Of a DNA stretch of 64,000 nucleotides, positions 34,651 through 47,400 are shown in pieces; the stretch's first letter is position 1; each line of letters opens with the position of its first letter. The stretch is from Phenylobacterium sp. (GTDB taxonomy: Bacteria > Pseudomonadota > Alphaproteobacteria > Caulobacterales > Caulobacteraceae): the NCBI RefSeq assembly GCF_004299445.1, contig NZ_SCTC01000037.1, forward strand, positions 1 to 64,000, in the 5' to 3' direction. A model generated the notes under the pieces. That model saw only the letters and a program-made list of their open reading frames with translations. It did no database searches and was not told where the DNA came from. The position numbers and the translations under genes were made by a program.

Positions 34651-35268
34651 CTAGGTATGGGCGAAGATGTCCGCATCCTCCCAGCCCGCAACATCGAGCA
34701 GGGCGCGGTGCGGAAGGAACTCGAAACAGGCGCGGGCCAGGTGGTCGCGACGCTCGCGCACCAGCATGGCGTCCAGCCGCTCGCGCAGGGCATGCAGGTG
34801 CAGCACGTCCGAGGCGGCGTAGGCGATCTGGTCGTCGGAAAGCTTGGCCGCGCCCCAGTCCGAGCTCTGCTGGGCCTTGGACAGGTCGACGCTGAGCAGC
34901 TCGCGCGTCACGTCCTTCAGGCCGTGGCGGTCGGTGTAGGTGCGGGCCAGCTTCGAGGCGATCTTGGTGCAGTAGACGGGGGCGGTCACGACCCCAAGGT
35001 GCAGCCAGAACATGGCGATATCGAAGCGGCCGAAGTGGAAGATCTTCACGACCGCCGGATCGGTCAGCAGGCGCTTCAGGTTGGGGGCGTCGTAGGTCTC
35101 GCGGTTCAGCTTCACCACATGGGCGTCGCCGCCGCCGTCCGACAGCTGCACGACGCACAGCGGGTCGCGGCCCAGGCGCAGGCCCATGGTCTCGGAATCG
35201 ATCGCGACGGCGGTCGCGCTCGCCAGCGCGTCGGCCGGCAGGTCCCCTTCATGAACGTAGGTCGTCAC
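34651..35268 (-). CDS. rnd: Ribonuclease D (exonuclease domain only)
   Basis: The 205-residue DEDD exonuclease trims the 3' ends of tRNA precursors and other RNAs. AIDSETMGL holds the first Asp/Glu pair, FHFGRFDIAMFWLHLG the second Asp, and YAASDVLHLHALRERL the DEDDy Tyr/Asp. The HRDC domain of classical RNase D is absent, as is common in alphaproteobacteria. I chose the GTG at 35268 (VTTYVHEGDLP) with GAGG upstream; a GTG at 35289 would add seven residues. It lies directly ahead of lptC. Confidence 0.92.
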   Translation of the reverse strand: MTTYVHEGDLPADALASATAVAIDSETMGLRLGRDPLCVVQLSDGGGDAHVVKLNRETYDAPNLKRLLTDPAVVKIFHFGRFDIAMFWLHLGVVTAPVYCTKIASKLARTYTDRHGLKDVTRELLSVDLSKAQQSSDWGAAKLSDDQIAYAASDVLHLHALRERLDAMLVRERRDHLARACFEFLPHRALLDVAGWEDADIFAHT

Positions 35269-35381
35269 TTCGCCTCGACAGTCCGACACGGGTTCTCACG
35301 CCCGCTCCCGGGCCCCGTCTTCGGCTGTCTTTAGATGATCCGCCGCCCTGCCGATAGGGGCGGGGCGGTGGGCGTTAGGGC

Positions 35382-35561
35382 CTAGATCTCGACCATGTCG
35401 AAGTCCGACTTGGGCGTTCCGCACAGCGGGCATACCCAGTCGGCCGGAATGTCGCCCCAGCGGGTTCCGGGCGCCAGCCCTTCGCCCGGGTCGCCGGCCT
35501 CCTCGTCGTAGAGGTAGCCGCAGGTCCGGCACTGCCAGGTCTTGTAGGGCGCTTGGGTCAT
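35382..35561 (-). CDS. Rubredoxin
   Basis: The 59-residue protein has four Cys iron ligands: Cys11 and Cys14 in [15 protein letters not shown], Cys44 and Cys47 in [13 protein letters not shown]. Rubredoxin carries single electrons with an Fe(Cys)4 centre. It is encoded in an operon with the TetR gene (ATGA overlap) and opposite a P450, so it may be electron donor for that P450 or for an AlkB-type hydroxylase elsewhere. P450s normally use ferredoxins, so the first option is a hypothesis. Confidence 0.95.
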   Translation of the reverse strand: MTQAPYKTWQCRTCGYLYDEEAGDPGEGLAPGTRWGDIPADWVCPLCGTPKSDFDMVEI

Positions 35562-36199
35562 GGGCGGTCCCGGGATGTGGCGAAGGCCAGCCGCAGGGTC
35601 TCCAGGCTGGTCGTGCGAATCGCGTCGAGCTGGGTGTCGGGGTCGACCAGCCACTGCACCGACAGGCCCAGCAGCAGGCTGCCCACCATCAGGGCGGCGG
35701 CCTGCGGATCGACCTCGCGGCGGATCGACCCCTCCGCCTGGCCGCGCTCGACCAGCGCCGCCAGCCGGCCCTTCACCAGCTCGTGCGAGTGGGCGAAGGC
35801 GGCCCGCAGGGGCGAGGCGTCGGCCACGGCTCCCGCCAGCAGCATGAAGTAGGCCCGCGTGGCTTCCCCGTCGCCCAGGTGCCGCAGGTACAGGTCCACA
35901 TAGGCCAGCACCGCCTCCAGCCCGCCCAGGTCGGCGATGTGGTGGCCGTCCAGCAGGGCGTTCTGCCGCTCGTGCAGGTCGGCGATCAGGGCCTCGATCA
36001 GCCCGTCCTTGGATCCGAACTTCTGGGTGGCCAGGCCGCGACTGTAGCCGGCGCTGCGCCCGATCGCCTCGAAGGTGGCGGCCGAAACGCCCCGTTCGGC
36101 GACCACGTGGGCCGTCGCGTCCAGCAGCCGCCGCTCGGATTCGTCGCGTCGTTCCGCCTGGGTGCGTCGCCCGACGGCGACCTGGGCAGCGTTGGTCAT
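35558..36199 (-). CDS. TetR/AcrR family transcriptional regulator
   Basis: The 213-residue regulator has an N-terminal HTH ([50 protein letters not shown], about 22-72). It diverges from the P450 gene at 36298 and overlaps the rubredoxin gene by 4 nt, which makes it the likely controller of both. The ligand is unknown. I saw no perfect palindrome in the roughly 100 nt between the divergent genes. Confidence 0.9.
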   Translation of the reverse strand: MTNAAQVAVGRRTQAERRDESERRLLDATAHVVAERGVSAATFEAIGRSAGYSRGLATQKFGSKDGLIEALIADLHERQNALLDGHHIADLGGLEAVLAYVDLYLRHLGDGEATRAYFMLLAGAVADASPLRAAFAHSHELVKGRLAALVERGQAEGSIRREVDPQAAALMVGSLLLGLSVQWLVDPDTQLDAIRTTSLETLRLAFATSRDRP

Positions 36200-36297
36200 G
36201 GGAGAACCGTACTTATTTGTTGAACGTATAGCAAGTTACTCGTAGTCTGATGGTCGAGGCGGGCGCCGGTCTCGGACGCCCCGTTGAGGACGCCAGC

Positions 36298-37569
36298 ATG
36301 ATCCCCGATCACATCGCCAAGACCATCATCGACCCCAAGGCCTACGCCGCCGGCCAGCCCATCGACGAGGCCTTCACCTACCTGCGCCGCGAGGCGCCGC
36401 TGGACGTGGCCCATCCCGAGGGCTTCGATCCGTTCTGGGTGGTCACCCGCCAGGACGACATCCGCCAGGTCGAGCTGCAGAACGAGCTGTTCCACAACGG
36501 CGACCGCTCGACCGTGCTGACCACCATCGAGGCCGACCTGAAGGTGCGCCAGATGATGGGCGGCTCGCCGCACCTGGTCCGCTCGCTGGTCCAGATGGAC
36601 AACCCCGACCACGGGAACTACCGCCGCCTGACCCAGCCGTCGTTCGCGCCCCAGAACCTGCGCGCGCTCGAGGCGCGGATCCGCGAGATCGCCCGCGGCT
36701 TCATCGACCGCATGGCCGCCAAGGGCGACCGCTGCGACTTCGCCAAGGACGTGGCCTTCCTCTACCCGCTGCACGTGGTCATGGAGGTGCTGGGCGTGCC
36801 CGAGGCCGACGAGCCGCGCATGCTGAAGCTCACCCAGGAGTTGTTCGGCAGCGCCGACCCCGAGCTCAACCGCGCCCAGGGCAAGGTCGACGACACCGAC
36901 CAGGCGCTGGCCAACCTGCAGGCCACGGTCGCCGACTTCATCGTCTACTTCAACGAGATGACCGAGGATCGCCGGCGCAATCCGCGGGACGACCTGGCCA
37001 GCGTCATCGCCAACGGCCAGATCGACGGCCAGCCGCTGGGCCACCTCGAGGCCATGAGCTACTACATCATCGCCGCCACCGCCGGCCACGACACCACCTC
37101 CAGCACCACCGCCGGCGCCCTCTGGGCCCTGGCCGAGCGCCCGGCGCAGTTCCGCGCCGTCAAGCAAGAACCTAGCCTGATCAAAGGCTTGGTCGAAGAA
37201 TCGATCCGCTGGGAGACCCCGGTGAAGCACTTCATGCGCACCGCCACCGCCGACACTGAACTGGCCGGCCGCAAGATCGCCAAGGGCGACTGGCTGATGC
37301 TCAGTTACCCTTCCGGCAACCGCGACGAAGCCGTCTTCGACAATCCCTTCGACTTCGACGTCACCCGCGCCAACAACAAGCACGTCGCCTTCGGCTACGG
37401 CGCCCACGTCTGCCTGGGCCAGCACCTGGCCCGGATGGAAATGCGCATCCTCTGGGAGGAACTCCTCCCCCGCCTCGAGTCGGTCGAACTGGACGGCCAG
37501 CCCCGCCGTATGGAAGCAAGCTTCGTCTGCGGCCCGAAATCGGTGCCGATCCGCTTCAAGATGCACTGA
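36298..37569 (+). CDS. Cytochrome P450, P450terp (CYP108)-like
   Basis: The 423-residue soluble P450 has I-helix AGHDTT (262-267), ExxR at Glu301-Arg304 and heme ligand Cys372 in FGYGAHVCLGQ. The stretch VKHFMRTATADTELAGRKIAKGDWLML and the NKHVAFGYGAHVCLGQHLARMEMRILWEELLPRL region recall the terpineol hydroxylase P450terp, so a terpenoid or similar hydrophobic substrate is likely; the exact family is uncertain. The ATG at 36298 has GAGGA seven bases upstream and beats an ATG at 36250. It is a different branch from the CYP153-type enzyme at 12961. Confidence 0.92.
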   Translation: MIPDHIAKTIIDPKAYAAGQPIDEAFTYLRREAPLDVAHPEGFDPFWVVTRQDDIRQVELQNELFHNGDRSTVLTTIEADLKVRQMMGGSPHLVRSLVQMDNPDHGNYRRLTQPSFAPQNLRALEARIREIARGFIDRMAAKGDRCDFAKDVAFLYPLHVVMEVLGVPEADEPRMLKLTQELFGSADPELNRAQGKVDDTDQALANLQATVADFIVYFNEMTEDRRRNPRDDLASVIANGQIDGQPLGHLEAMSYYIIAATAGHDTTSSTTAGALWALAERPAQFRAVKQEPSLIKGLVEESIRWETPVKHFMRTATADTELAGRKIAKGDWLMLSYPSGNRDEAVFDNPFDFDVTRANNKHVAFGYGAHVCLGQHLARMEMRILWEELLPRLESVELDGQPRRMEASFVCGPKSVPIRFKMH

Positions 37570-37601
37570 GGTCTGGAGAGGGTGGCGACCACCCCCGACG
37601 G

Positions 37602-37688
<87 letters not shown>

Positions 37689-37891
37689 CCCGTCCGTCGG
37701 ATCGGGAGGCGGCTACTTATGGCAAGGTCTGGACGGCGTCAACGGGGCCTTGGCGAGAGTCTTTCACCCCATGGCGTTGAAGGTGCGACGCCATGCCCCC
37801 TCCGTTGCTGCGCGCCAGGGGGAGCATGCATTGCGGCGCGCCGCCGCATCGTCTAATCCGCAGGCGACTTCCAGGGGTATTTGAGACCGCC

Positions 37892-38869
37892 ATGCAGAAC
37901 CTCGTCACCGTCTTCGGGGGCTCCGGCTTCGTCGGCACGCAGGCCGTCCGGTTTCTGGCCAAGGCCGGGTGGAACGTCCGCGTCGCCGTTCGCAACCCGA
38001 ACCTGGCCTACAAGATGCGCCTGCTGGGCGATGTGGGGCAGATCGACGTCGTCCAGGCCAACATCCGCGACCGCGCCTCGATCGATCGCGCGCTGCAGGG
38101 CGCCAGCGCTTCGCTGAACCTCGCCGGCGTGCTGCGCGAGACCGGCCGCCAGGGCTTCCAGGCCATCCATGCGATGGGCGCGAAGACGGTGGCCGAGGCG
38201 GCGACGGCCCAGGGCGTGGGCCGGGTCGTCCAGATGTCGGCCATCGGCGCCGACCCCGACGGCCCGTCGAAGTACGCCCGCACCAAGGCCGAGGGCGAGG
38301 CTGCGGTGCGCGAGGTTCGCCCTGACGCTGTGATCGTGCGGCCCTCCATCGTGTTCGGCAACGGCGACGGCTTCTTCAACCGCTTCGCCGCCATGGCCCA
38401 GGTGTCGCCGGCCCTGCCACTGATCGGCGGCGGCGAGACGCGCTTCCAGCCGGTCTTCGTGGGCGACGTCGGGCGCGCTCTGGCCCGTGTCGTGAGCGAC
38501 GCCGAGGCGGCGGGGCAGACCTACGAGCTGGGCGGCCCCGGGGTCTTCACGTTCAAGGCGCTGATGGAGATGCTGCTGGCCGAGACCGGGCAGCGGCGTC
38601 TGCTCGTTCCGGTGCCGTGGCCCGTGGCGCGGATGTTGGGAAGCGTGGCCGACTTCGGGTCGTTCCTGTTGCCCCCGCCTGTCACGGCCGACCAGGTCGA
38701 AAGCCTGACGGTCGACAATGTGGTCAGCGGCCAATACCCGGGCCTCAGGGACCTGGGCGTGACCCCAACGACGCTGGAAGCGATCCTGCCGACCTACCTC
38801 TACCGCTACCGCAAAGGCGGCCAGTACGCCGACCAGGACGCGCGCGAGATGGAAGCCGGCCGGGCTTAG
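37892..38869 (+). CDS. Complex I NDUFA9-like NAD(P)-binding protein
   Basis: The 325-residue extended SDR-type protein has a Rossmann start (VTVFGGSGFVGTQAVRFLAKAG), RVVQMSAIGADPDGPSKYARTKAEGEAAVRE with the Tyr-Lys pair shifted relative to classical SDRs, and VRPSIVFGNGDGFFNRFA. Proteins of this type are related to the NDUFA9 subunit of respiratory complex I and to atypical SDRs. In alphaproteobacteria it is a conserved stand-alone gene near uppP. The ATG at 37892 gives the normal N-terminus. The stop overlaps the convergent small gene by 3 nt. Confidence 0.9.
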   Translation: MQNLVTVFGGSGFVGTQAVRFLAKAGWNVRVAVRNPNLAYKMRLLGDVGQIDVVQANIRDRASIDRALQGASASLNLAGVLRETGRQGFQAIHAMGAKTVAEAATAQGVGRVVQMSAIGADPDGPSKYARTKAEGEAAVREVRPDAVIVRPSIVFGNGDGFFNRFAAMAQVSPALPLIGGGETRFQPVFVGDVGRALARVVSDAEAAGQTYELGGPGVFTFKALMEMLLAETGQRRLLVPVPWPVARMLGSVADFGSFLLPPPVTADQVESLTVDNVVSGQYPGLRDLGVTPTTLEAILPTYLYRYRKGGQYADQDAREMEAGRA

Positions 38870-39108
38870 GGGTTCTCAATTCGCTGCTCGGTCCCGGGCG
38901 GCAATTCCAGAAGTCCCAGTGACCATTCGCCGTCGGGTCGGCGGGTCAGCGTCACATGGAAGGTCGGGCCCTTGCCGCCGCTGTTCATGTACCAGCAGTG
39001 GATGACGTCCTCATCGACGGCGAGGAACTCCAGCAGCTCGGCGTGCACATAGGAGCCGATGCGCTCGGAGATCGCCGCTCCGACGTCGAGCGCTCCGATC
39101 CTGCGCAT
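38866..39108 (-). CDS. Small conserved-looking protein, function unknown
   Basis: The 80-residue protein (MRRIGALDVGAAISERIG...) overlaps the uppP stop by one base (TGATG), so it is read from the same message. It has no signal or membrane segment. YVHAELLEFLAVDEDVIHCWYMNSGGKG followed by FHVTLTRRPDGEWSLGLLEL suggests a small alpha/beta domain. I do not recognise the family. Confidence 0.65.
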   Translation of the reverse strand: MRRIGALDVGAAISERIGSYVHAELLEFLAVDEDVIHCWYMNSGGKGPTFHVTLTRRPDGEWSLGLLELPPGTEQRIENP

Positions 39109-39911
39109 CAGGCGAAGTTCAGCAGCGCCAGGCCCACGCCGCCGATCGCAATCCGCAGCCAGCCGAACGGCGCGAGGCCGCGGCTGGTGACGACCGCCAG
39201 CATGGTGCGGATGACCACGATCGCCACCAGGAATGCGACCACGAAGCCGATGGCGATCAGCGGCATCGTGTCGGCGGTCAGCTGATCGCGGCTCTCCCAG
39301 GCGTCGAGCACGAAGGCGCCTAGCATGGTCGGGATCGCCAGGAAGAACGTGAACTCGGCGGCCGCGCGCTTCTCCACGCCGAACAGCATGCCGCCCACAA
39401 TGGTGGCGCCCGAGCGCGAGACGCCCGGCATCATCGCCAGCACCTGGAACAGGCCGATGGCCAGCGCCTTCAGGATCGGCAGCTTGAAGGGATCGTGCGC
39501 CACGGGCTTGGGCGCGAGGCGGTCGATGAACAGGAGGACAATGCCCCCGATGATCAGCGAGATGCACTGGACCGTCGGATTGTCGAACAGCACCGCCTTG
39601 ATGAAGTCGTGGAAGATCAGGCCCAGCACGACCGAGGGGAGAAACGCCACGATCACGGTCAGCGCGAACTTGCGCGCCTCGGGGTCGGTGGGCAGGCCGA
39701 CCACCTGCTTCCAGAGCTTACCGAAGTAGAGGACCACCACGGCCAGGATCGCGCCCAGCTGGATCATCACCGCGAAGGTGTCCCAGAAGCCGTTGGGCAG
39801 CCCTAGGGCCTGCTTGGCCAGCAGCATCATGCCGGTCGACGAGACCGGAATGAACTCTGTCAGGCCCTCGATGATCCCCAGGATGACGGCATAGACCCAG
39901 TCCGGCAGCAC
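39108..39911 (-). CDS. uppP: Undecaprenyl-diphosphatase UppP (BacA)
   Basis: The 267-residue membrane protein has both catalytic motifs, EGLTEFIPVSSTGMMLL (about 15-31) and MMPGVSRSGATI (about 161-172), and about eight hydrophobic segments. UppP dephosphorylates undecaprenyl diphosphate to recycle the lipid carrier for peptidoglycan and surface glycans; overproduction gives bacitracin resistance. It starts at GTG (39909-39911). The roughly 230 nt between it and gltD are AT-richer than average and hold both divergent promoters; nothing else was seen there. Confidence 0.96.
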   Translation of the reverse strand: MLPDWVYAVILGIIEGLTEFIPVSSTGMMLLAKQALGLPNGFWDTFAVMIQLGAILAVVVLYFGKLWKQVVGLPTDPEARKFALTVIVAFLPSVVLGLIFHDFIKAVLFDNPTVQCISLIIGGIVLLFIDRLAPKPVAHDPFKLPILKALAIGLFQVLAMMPGVSRSGATIVGGMLFGVEKRAAAEFTFFLAIPTMLGAFVLDAWESRDQLTADTMPLIAIGFVVAFLVAIVVIRTMLAVVTSRGLAPFGWLRIAIGGVGLALLNFA

Positions 39912-40139
39912 GGCGCACTCACTTCAAAACGCGAGGGATTCGGCGACGACCGACCCGTACTCCGACCATAGGCAGAAACGCAATGATCTCAAAATTGGAC
40001 TAAATACGCCCGAGGTCGATCCATGCTTCCGCTGAACGCTTCAAACGCCTGCTGATATACTCCATAAAATAGACAATAGCCTTTCCAGCGCCGAAATCGC
40101 GCCCTAGATGGCCGGCTCGGACAGATTGAGAGGCCCGCT

Positions 40140-41585
40140 ATGGCCGAGCGCATGCTGAAATTCACGGTCACGCCGCGGGCGACGCCCGAGAAGCGGGACG
40201 CCACCGCGCGTGCGGGCGACTTCCACGAGATCTATCGCGAGTTCATCGACGCGAAGGCGACCGAGCAGGCCTCACGCTGCAGCCAGTGCGGCGTGCCGTT
40301 CTGTCAGACGCACTGTCCGCTCCACAACAACATCCCCGATTGGCTGCGGATGACCGCCGAGGGGCGGCTGGAGGAAGCCTACCAGCTCTCCCAGGCCACC
40401 AACGCCATGCCCGAGGTCTGCGGCCGCATCTGCCCGCAGGACCGGTTGTGCGAGGGCAACTGCGTGATCGAGCAGTCGGGCCACGGCACCGTCACCATAG
40501 GCTCGGTCGAGAAGTACCTGACCGACAAGGCCTGGGAGATGGGCTGGGTGAAGCCGCTAGCGGCAGGCGAGGCGCGCGGCCAGTCGGTGGGAATCGTGGG
40601 CGCCGGACCGGCGGGTCTGGCGGCTGCGGAACGCCTGCGCGAGCTGGGCTATGACGTCACCGTCTATGACCGCCACGACCGCCCCGGCGGCCTTCTGGTC
40701 TACGGCATCCCCGGCTTCAAGCTGGAGAAGGACATCGTCGAGCGCCGCACGCGCCGGCTGGCCGAAGGCGGGGTCACGTTCGCGTTGAACTTCGAGGTGG
40801 GTCGCGACGCTTCGCTCGCCGAGCTGCGGGCGAAGCACGACAGCGTTCTGGTCGCCACGGGCGTCTACGCTGCGCGCGACATGGCGATCCCCGGCGCCGG
40901 CTCGACGGGCGTGGTCGCGGCGCTGGATTATCTGATCGCCTCCAACCGCAAGGGCCTGGGCGACGCCGTGCCCGAATTCGATTCGGGCGCCCTGGACGCG
41001 CAGGGCAAGGCGGTGGTCGTGGTCGGCGGCGGCGACACGGCTATGGACTGCGTGCGCACCGCCATTCGCCAAGGCGCGACCTCGGTCACCTGCCTCTACC
41101 GCCGCGACCGCGCCAACATGCCGGGTTCGGACCGCGAGGTGAGCCATGCGGTGGAAGAGGGCGTGGTCTTCGAATGGCTCGCCGCCCCCAAGGCCGTGAC
41201 CGGCGACGCCCTGAGGGCCGCCGGCGTGGTTGCCGCGCGCATGCGCCTGGGCGCCCCGGACTCTTCGGGCCGGCAGGCGCCGGAGGAGGTTCCGGGCGGC
41301 GACTTCGACCTCTCGGCGGACCTGGTTATCAAGGCCCTGGGTTTCGACCCCGAAGACCTGCCGACCGCGTTCGCCGCGCCCGAGCTGGCCGTCACCCGCT
41401 GGGGCACTGTGAAGGCCGACCTTCGCAACCTGCAGACCTCGATCCCGGGCGTCTTCGCCGCCGGTGACATCGTGCGCGGCGCCTCGCTCGTCGTCTGGGC
41501 CATCCGCGACGGCCGCGACGCCGCCGAGGCTATCCACCGCTACCTCGAGGCGCACGCCCGCGCCGACCTGATCGCCGCGGAGTGA
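40140..41585 (+). CDS. gltD: Glutamate synthase small subunit
   Basis: The 481-residue flavoprotein is the NADPH-oxidising beta subunit of GOGAT. Cys47, 50, 55, 59 and Cys94, 98, 104, 108 bind [4Fe-4S] clusters, GIVGAGPAGLAAAERLRELG binds FAD, and VVVGGGDTAMDCVRTA is the NADPH site. It supplies electrons to GltB for converting glutamine and 2-oxoglutarate into two glutamates. It is the first gene of a gltD-gltB operon; the order is the reverse of E. coli gltBD. Confidence 0.97.
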   Translation: MAERMLKFTVTPRATPEKRDATARAGDFHEIYREFIDAKATEQASRCSQCGVPFCQTHCPLHNNIPDWLRMTAEGRLEEAYQLSQATNAMPEVCGRICPQDRLCEGNCVIEQSGHGTVTIGSVEKYLTDKAWEMGWVKPLAAGEARGQSVGIVGAGPAGLAAAERLRELGYDVTVYDRHDRPGGLLVYGIPGFKLEKDIVERRTRRLAEGGVTFALNFEVGRDASLAELRAKHDSVLVATGVYAARDMAIPGAGSTGVVAALDYLIASNRKGLGDAVPEFDSGALDAQGKAVVVVGGGDTAMDCVRTAIRQGATSVTCLYRRDRANMPGSDREVSHAVEEGVVFEWLAAPKAVTGDALRAAGVVAARMRLGAPDSSGRQAPEEVPGGDFDLSADLVIKALGFDPEDLPTAFAAPELAVTRWGTVKADLRNLQTSIPGVFAAGDIVRGASLVVWAIRDGRDAAEAIHRYLEAHARADLIAAE

Positions 41586-41590
41586 CGATC

Positions 41591-46129
<4,539 letters not shown>

Positions 46130-46130
46130 A

Positions 46131-46153
46131 GCTCCTCCCCCTGGGGGAGGAAC
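46131..46153. repeat. Short palindromic repeat after gltB
   Basis: TCCTCCCCC and GGGGGAGGA meet at the centre, flanked by G-CT and ACT. It matches the core of the palindrome at 57505-57534, so it belongs to a dispersed REP-like family. It fills the gap between convergent gltB and the citrate-synthase gene. Confidence 0.6.
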
Positions 46154-46154
46154 T

Positions 46155-47318
46155 TCATATCCCTTCCGGCTCGGGCCCTACGTACCGCGCCCGCGGCCGG
46201 ATCAGGCGGTCCTGCTGGCCCTGTTCGATGGCATGCGCGATCCATCCGGCGCAACGCGCGACGCTGAAGAGGGCAAAGGGCGCGTCCCGCGGCAGCTTCA
46301 GCGCCTCGCACCCGGCCATCAGGGCGAAGTCGACATTGGCGGCCAGGCCGGTGATCGCCCAGACCATCTCCTGCAGACGCGCAAGCTCCTGCGGCGGCGT
46401 GAAGCGCTCCAGCAGGGCGGCCGCGCGGGGATCCCCGTCCGGGTAGAGGTTGTGACCGAACCCTGGGAGGGCTCGGTCATCGGTCAGACGCGCCGCGATC
46501 GCCTCGCGTGGGCCCCGCTCGGCGGCTTCCGCGACGAAGCGGCGCACCGCCTCGGTCGCCCCGCCGTGGCGTGGCCCTGAGAGCGTCGACAGTCCCGCCA
46601 GCGCTGATGCCGCCAGCGAGGCGCCCGTGGACGCCGCCACCCTTGCCGCAAAGGCCGAGGCGTTCAGCTCGTGGTCGGCCACCAGCACCAGGATGCGACG
46701 GATCAGATCCGCGCCGGGCCCGCCGGGCCCCTGGCCCCAGGCCAGCGCCAGACGATTGTGGATCGCGCCGCCGCCCACCTCGCCCGCGATGGCGTCGGTG
46801 AGGACATCCAGGAGGGTGGCCGCCTCGACCGCCAGGGCCAGGGGCGCGCGGCCCCGTGCGGGGGGATCGGTCGCCGCTCGCCGCGCCAGGGCCAGATAAC
46901 CGCGCGTGCGCATGTCGGAGCCGGGCGGCGGTTCCGGCCGGTCGGTGCGCTTGAGCGCCGCGCCGTGGCCGCCGCGCAGCAGGCGGGCGACCGACTCCAG
47001 GGTCTCGGTCTCGGCCAGCCGGATCGCGTCGCGCCCGCGGTAGAACAGCCGCCCGCCGCTGACCGTGGTGATCTCGGAACTGAGCACCGGCTCGCCCCAG
47101 CTGATCGCGCCTTCGGCGACCTCGGAAATCTTGCGGCTGCGCGACTTGCGCTCCGTCAGCGCGGCGATGTCGGCGGCCCGATAGAGGCTGCGGCGCGGAT
47201 CGGTCGGATCGGGCCGTACGCTCACGCGTCCCCGGCTCACATAGGCGTACAGCGTCTGCGGCCGCACCTTCAGGCGGGCCTGTGCTTCCTCGGCGGCGAT
47301 CCAGTCGGTTGGCGGCAT
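46155..47318 (-). CDS. Citrate synthase-family protein with N-terminal HTH domain
   Basis: The 387-residue protein joins a MerR/excisionase-like HTH (about 5-58: WIAAEEAQARLKVRPQTLYAYVSRGRVSV, then PRRSLYRAADIAAL) to a citrate/2-methylcitrate synthase domain (about 75-380). The catalytic residues appear present: His251 (GPRHGGAT), His289 (GFGHNLYP) and Asp330 (NVDFAL). It would condense an acyl-CoA with oxaloacetate, while the HTH may bind DNA or only RNA/protein partners. The ATG at 47318 has no clear ribosome-binding site. It diverges from a second citrate-synthase gene with a palindrome between, so autoregulation is plausible. Confidence 0.85.
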   Translation of the reverse strand: MPPTDWIAAEEAQARLKVRPQTLYAYVSRGRVSVRPDPTDPRRSLYRAADIAALTERKSRSRKISEVAEGAISWGEPVLSSEITTVSGGRLFYRGRDAIRLAETETLESVARLLRGGHGAALKRTDRPEPPPGSDMRTRGYLALARRAATDPPARGRAPLALAVEAATLLDVLTDAIAGEVGGGAIHNRLALAWGQGPGGPGADLIRRILVLVADHELNASAFAARVAASTGASLAASALAGLSTLSGPRHGGATEAVRRFVAEAAERGPREAIAARLTDDRALPGFGHNLYPDGDPRAAALLERFTPPQELARLQEMVWAITGLAANVDFALMAGCEALKLPRDAPFALFSVARCAGWIAHAIEQGQQDRLIRPRARYVGPEPEGI

Positions 47319-47324
47319 TATATA

Positions 47325-47341
47325 TTGATCATATTGATCAA
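47325..47341. promoter_or_regulatory. TGATCA palindrome, operator candidate between citrate-synthase paralogues
   Basis: TTGATCA and TGATCAA are complementary around 3 nt (TAT). The same stretch is also a direct repeat of ATTGATCA with a 9-nt period. It lies 7 nt before the HTH-citrate synthase start, in the 82-nt divergent gap. Confidence 0.6.
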
Positions 47342-47400
47342 GATTGACGATGACAGGTTGAAGGCATTTCTCTCCCTCCGCAAGAGAGAAGGAGATCCCT

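Noticed and set aside
36200..36297. TetR operator in the rubredoxin/P450 gap
   Set aside because: I found only partial symmetry around TTGAACGTATAGCAAG; not good enough to report as a site.
39989..40204. Small minus-strand frame in the uppP-gltD gap
   Set aside because: It overlaps the gltD start, has no recognisable features and no ribosome-binding site.
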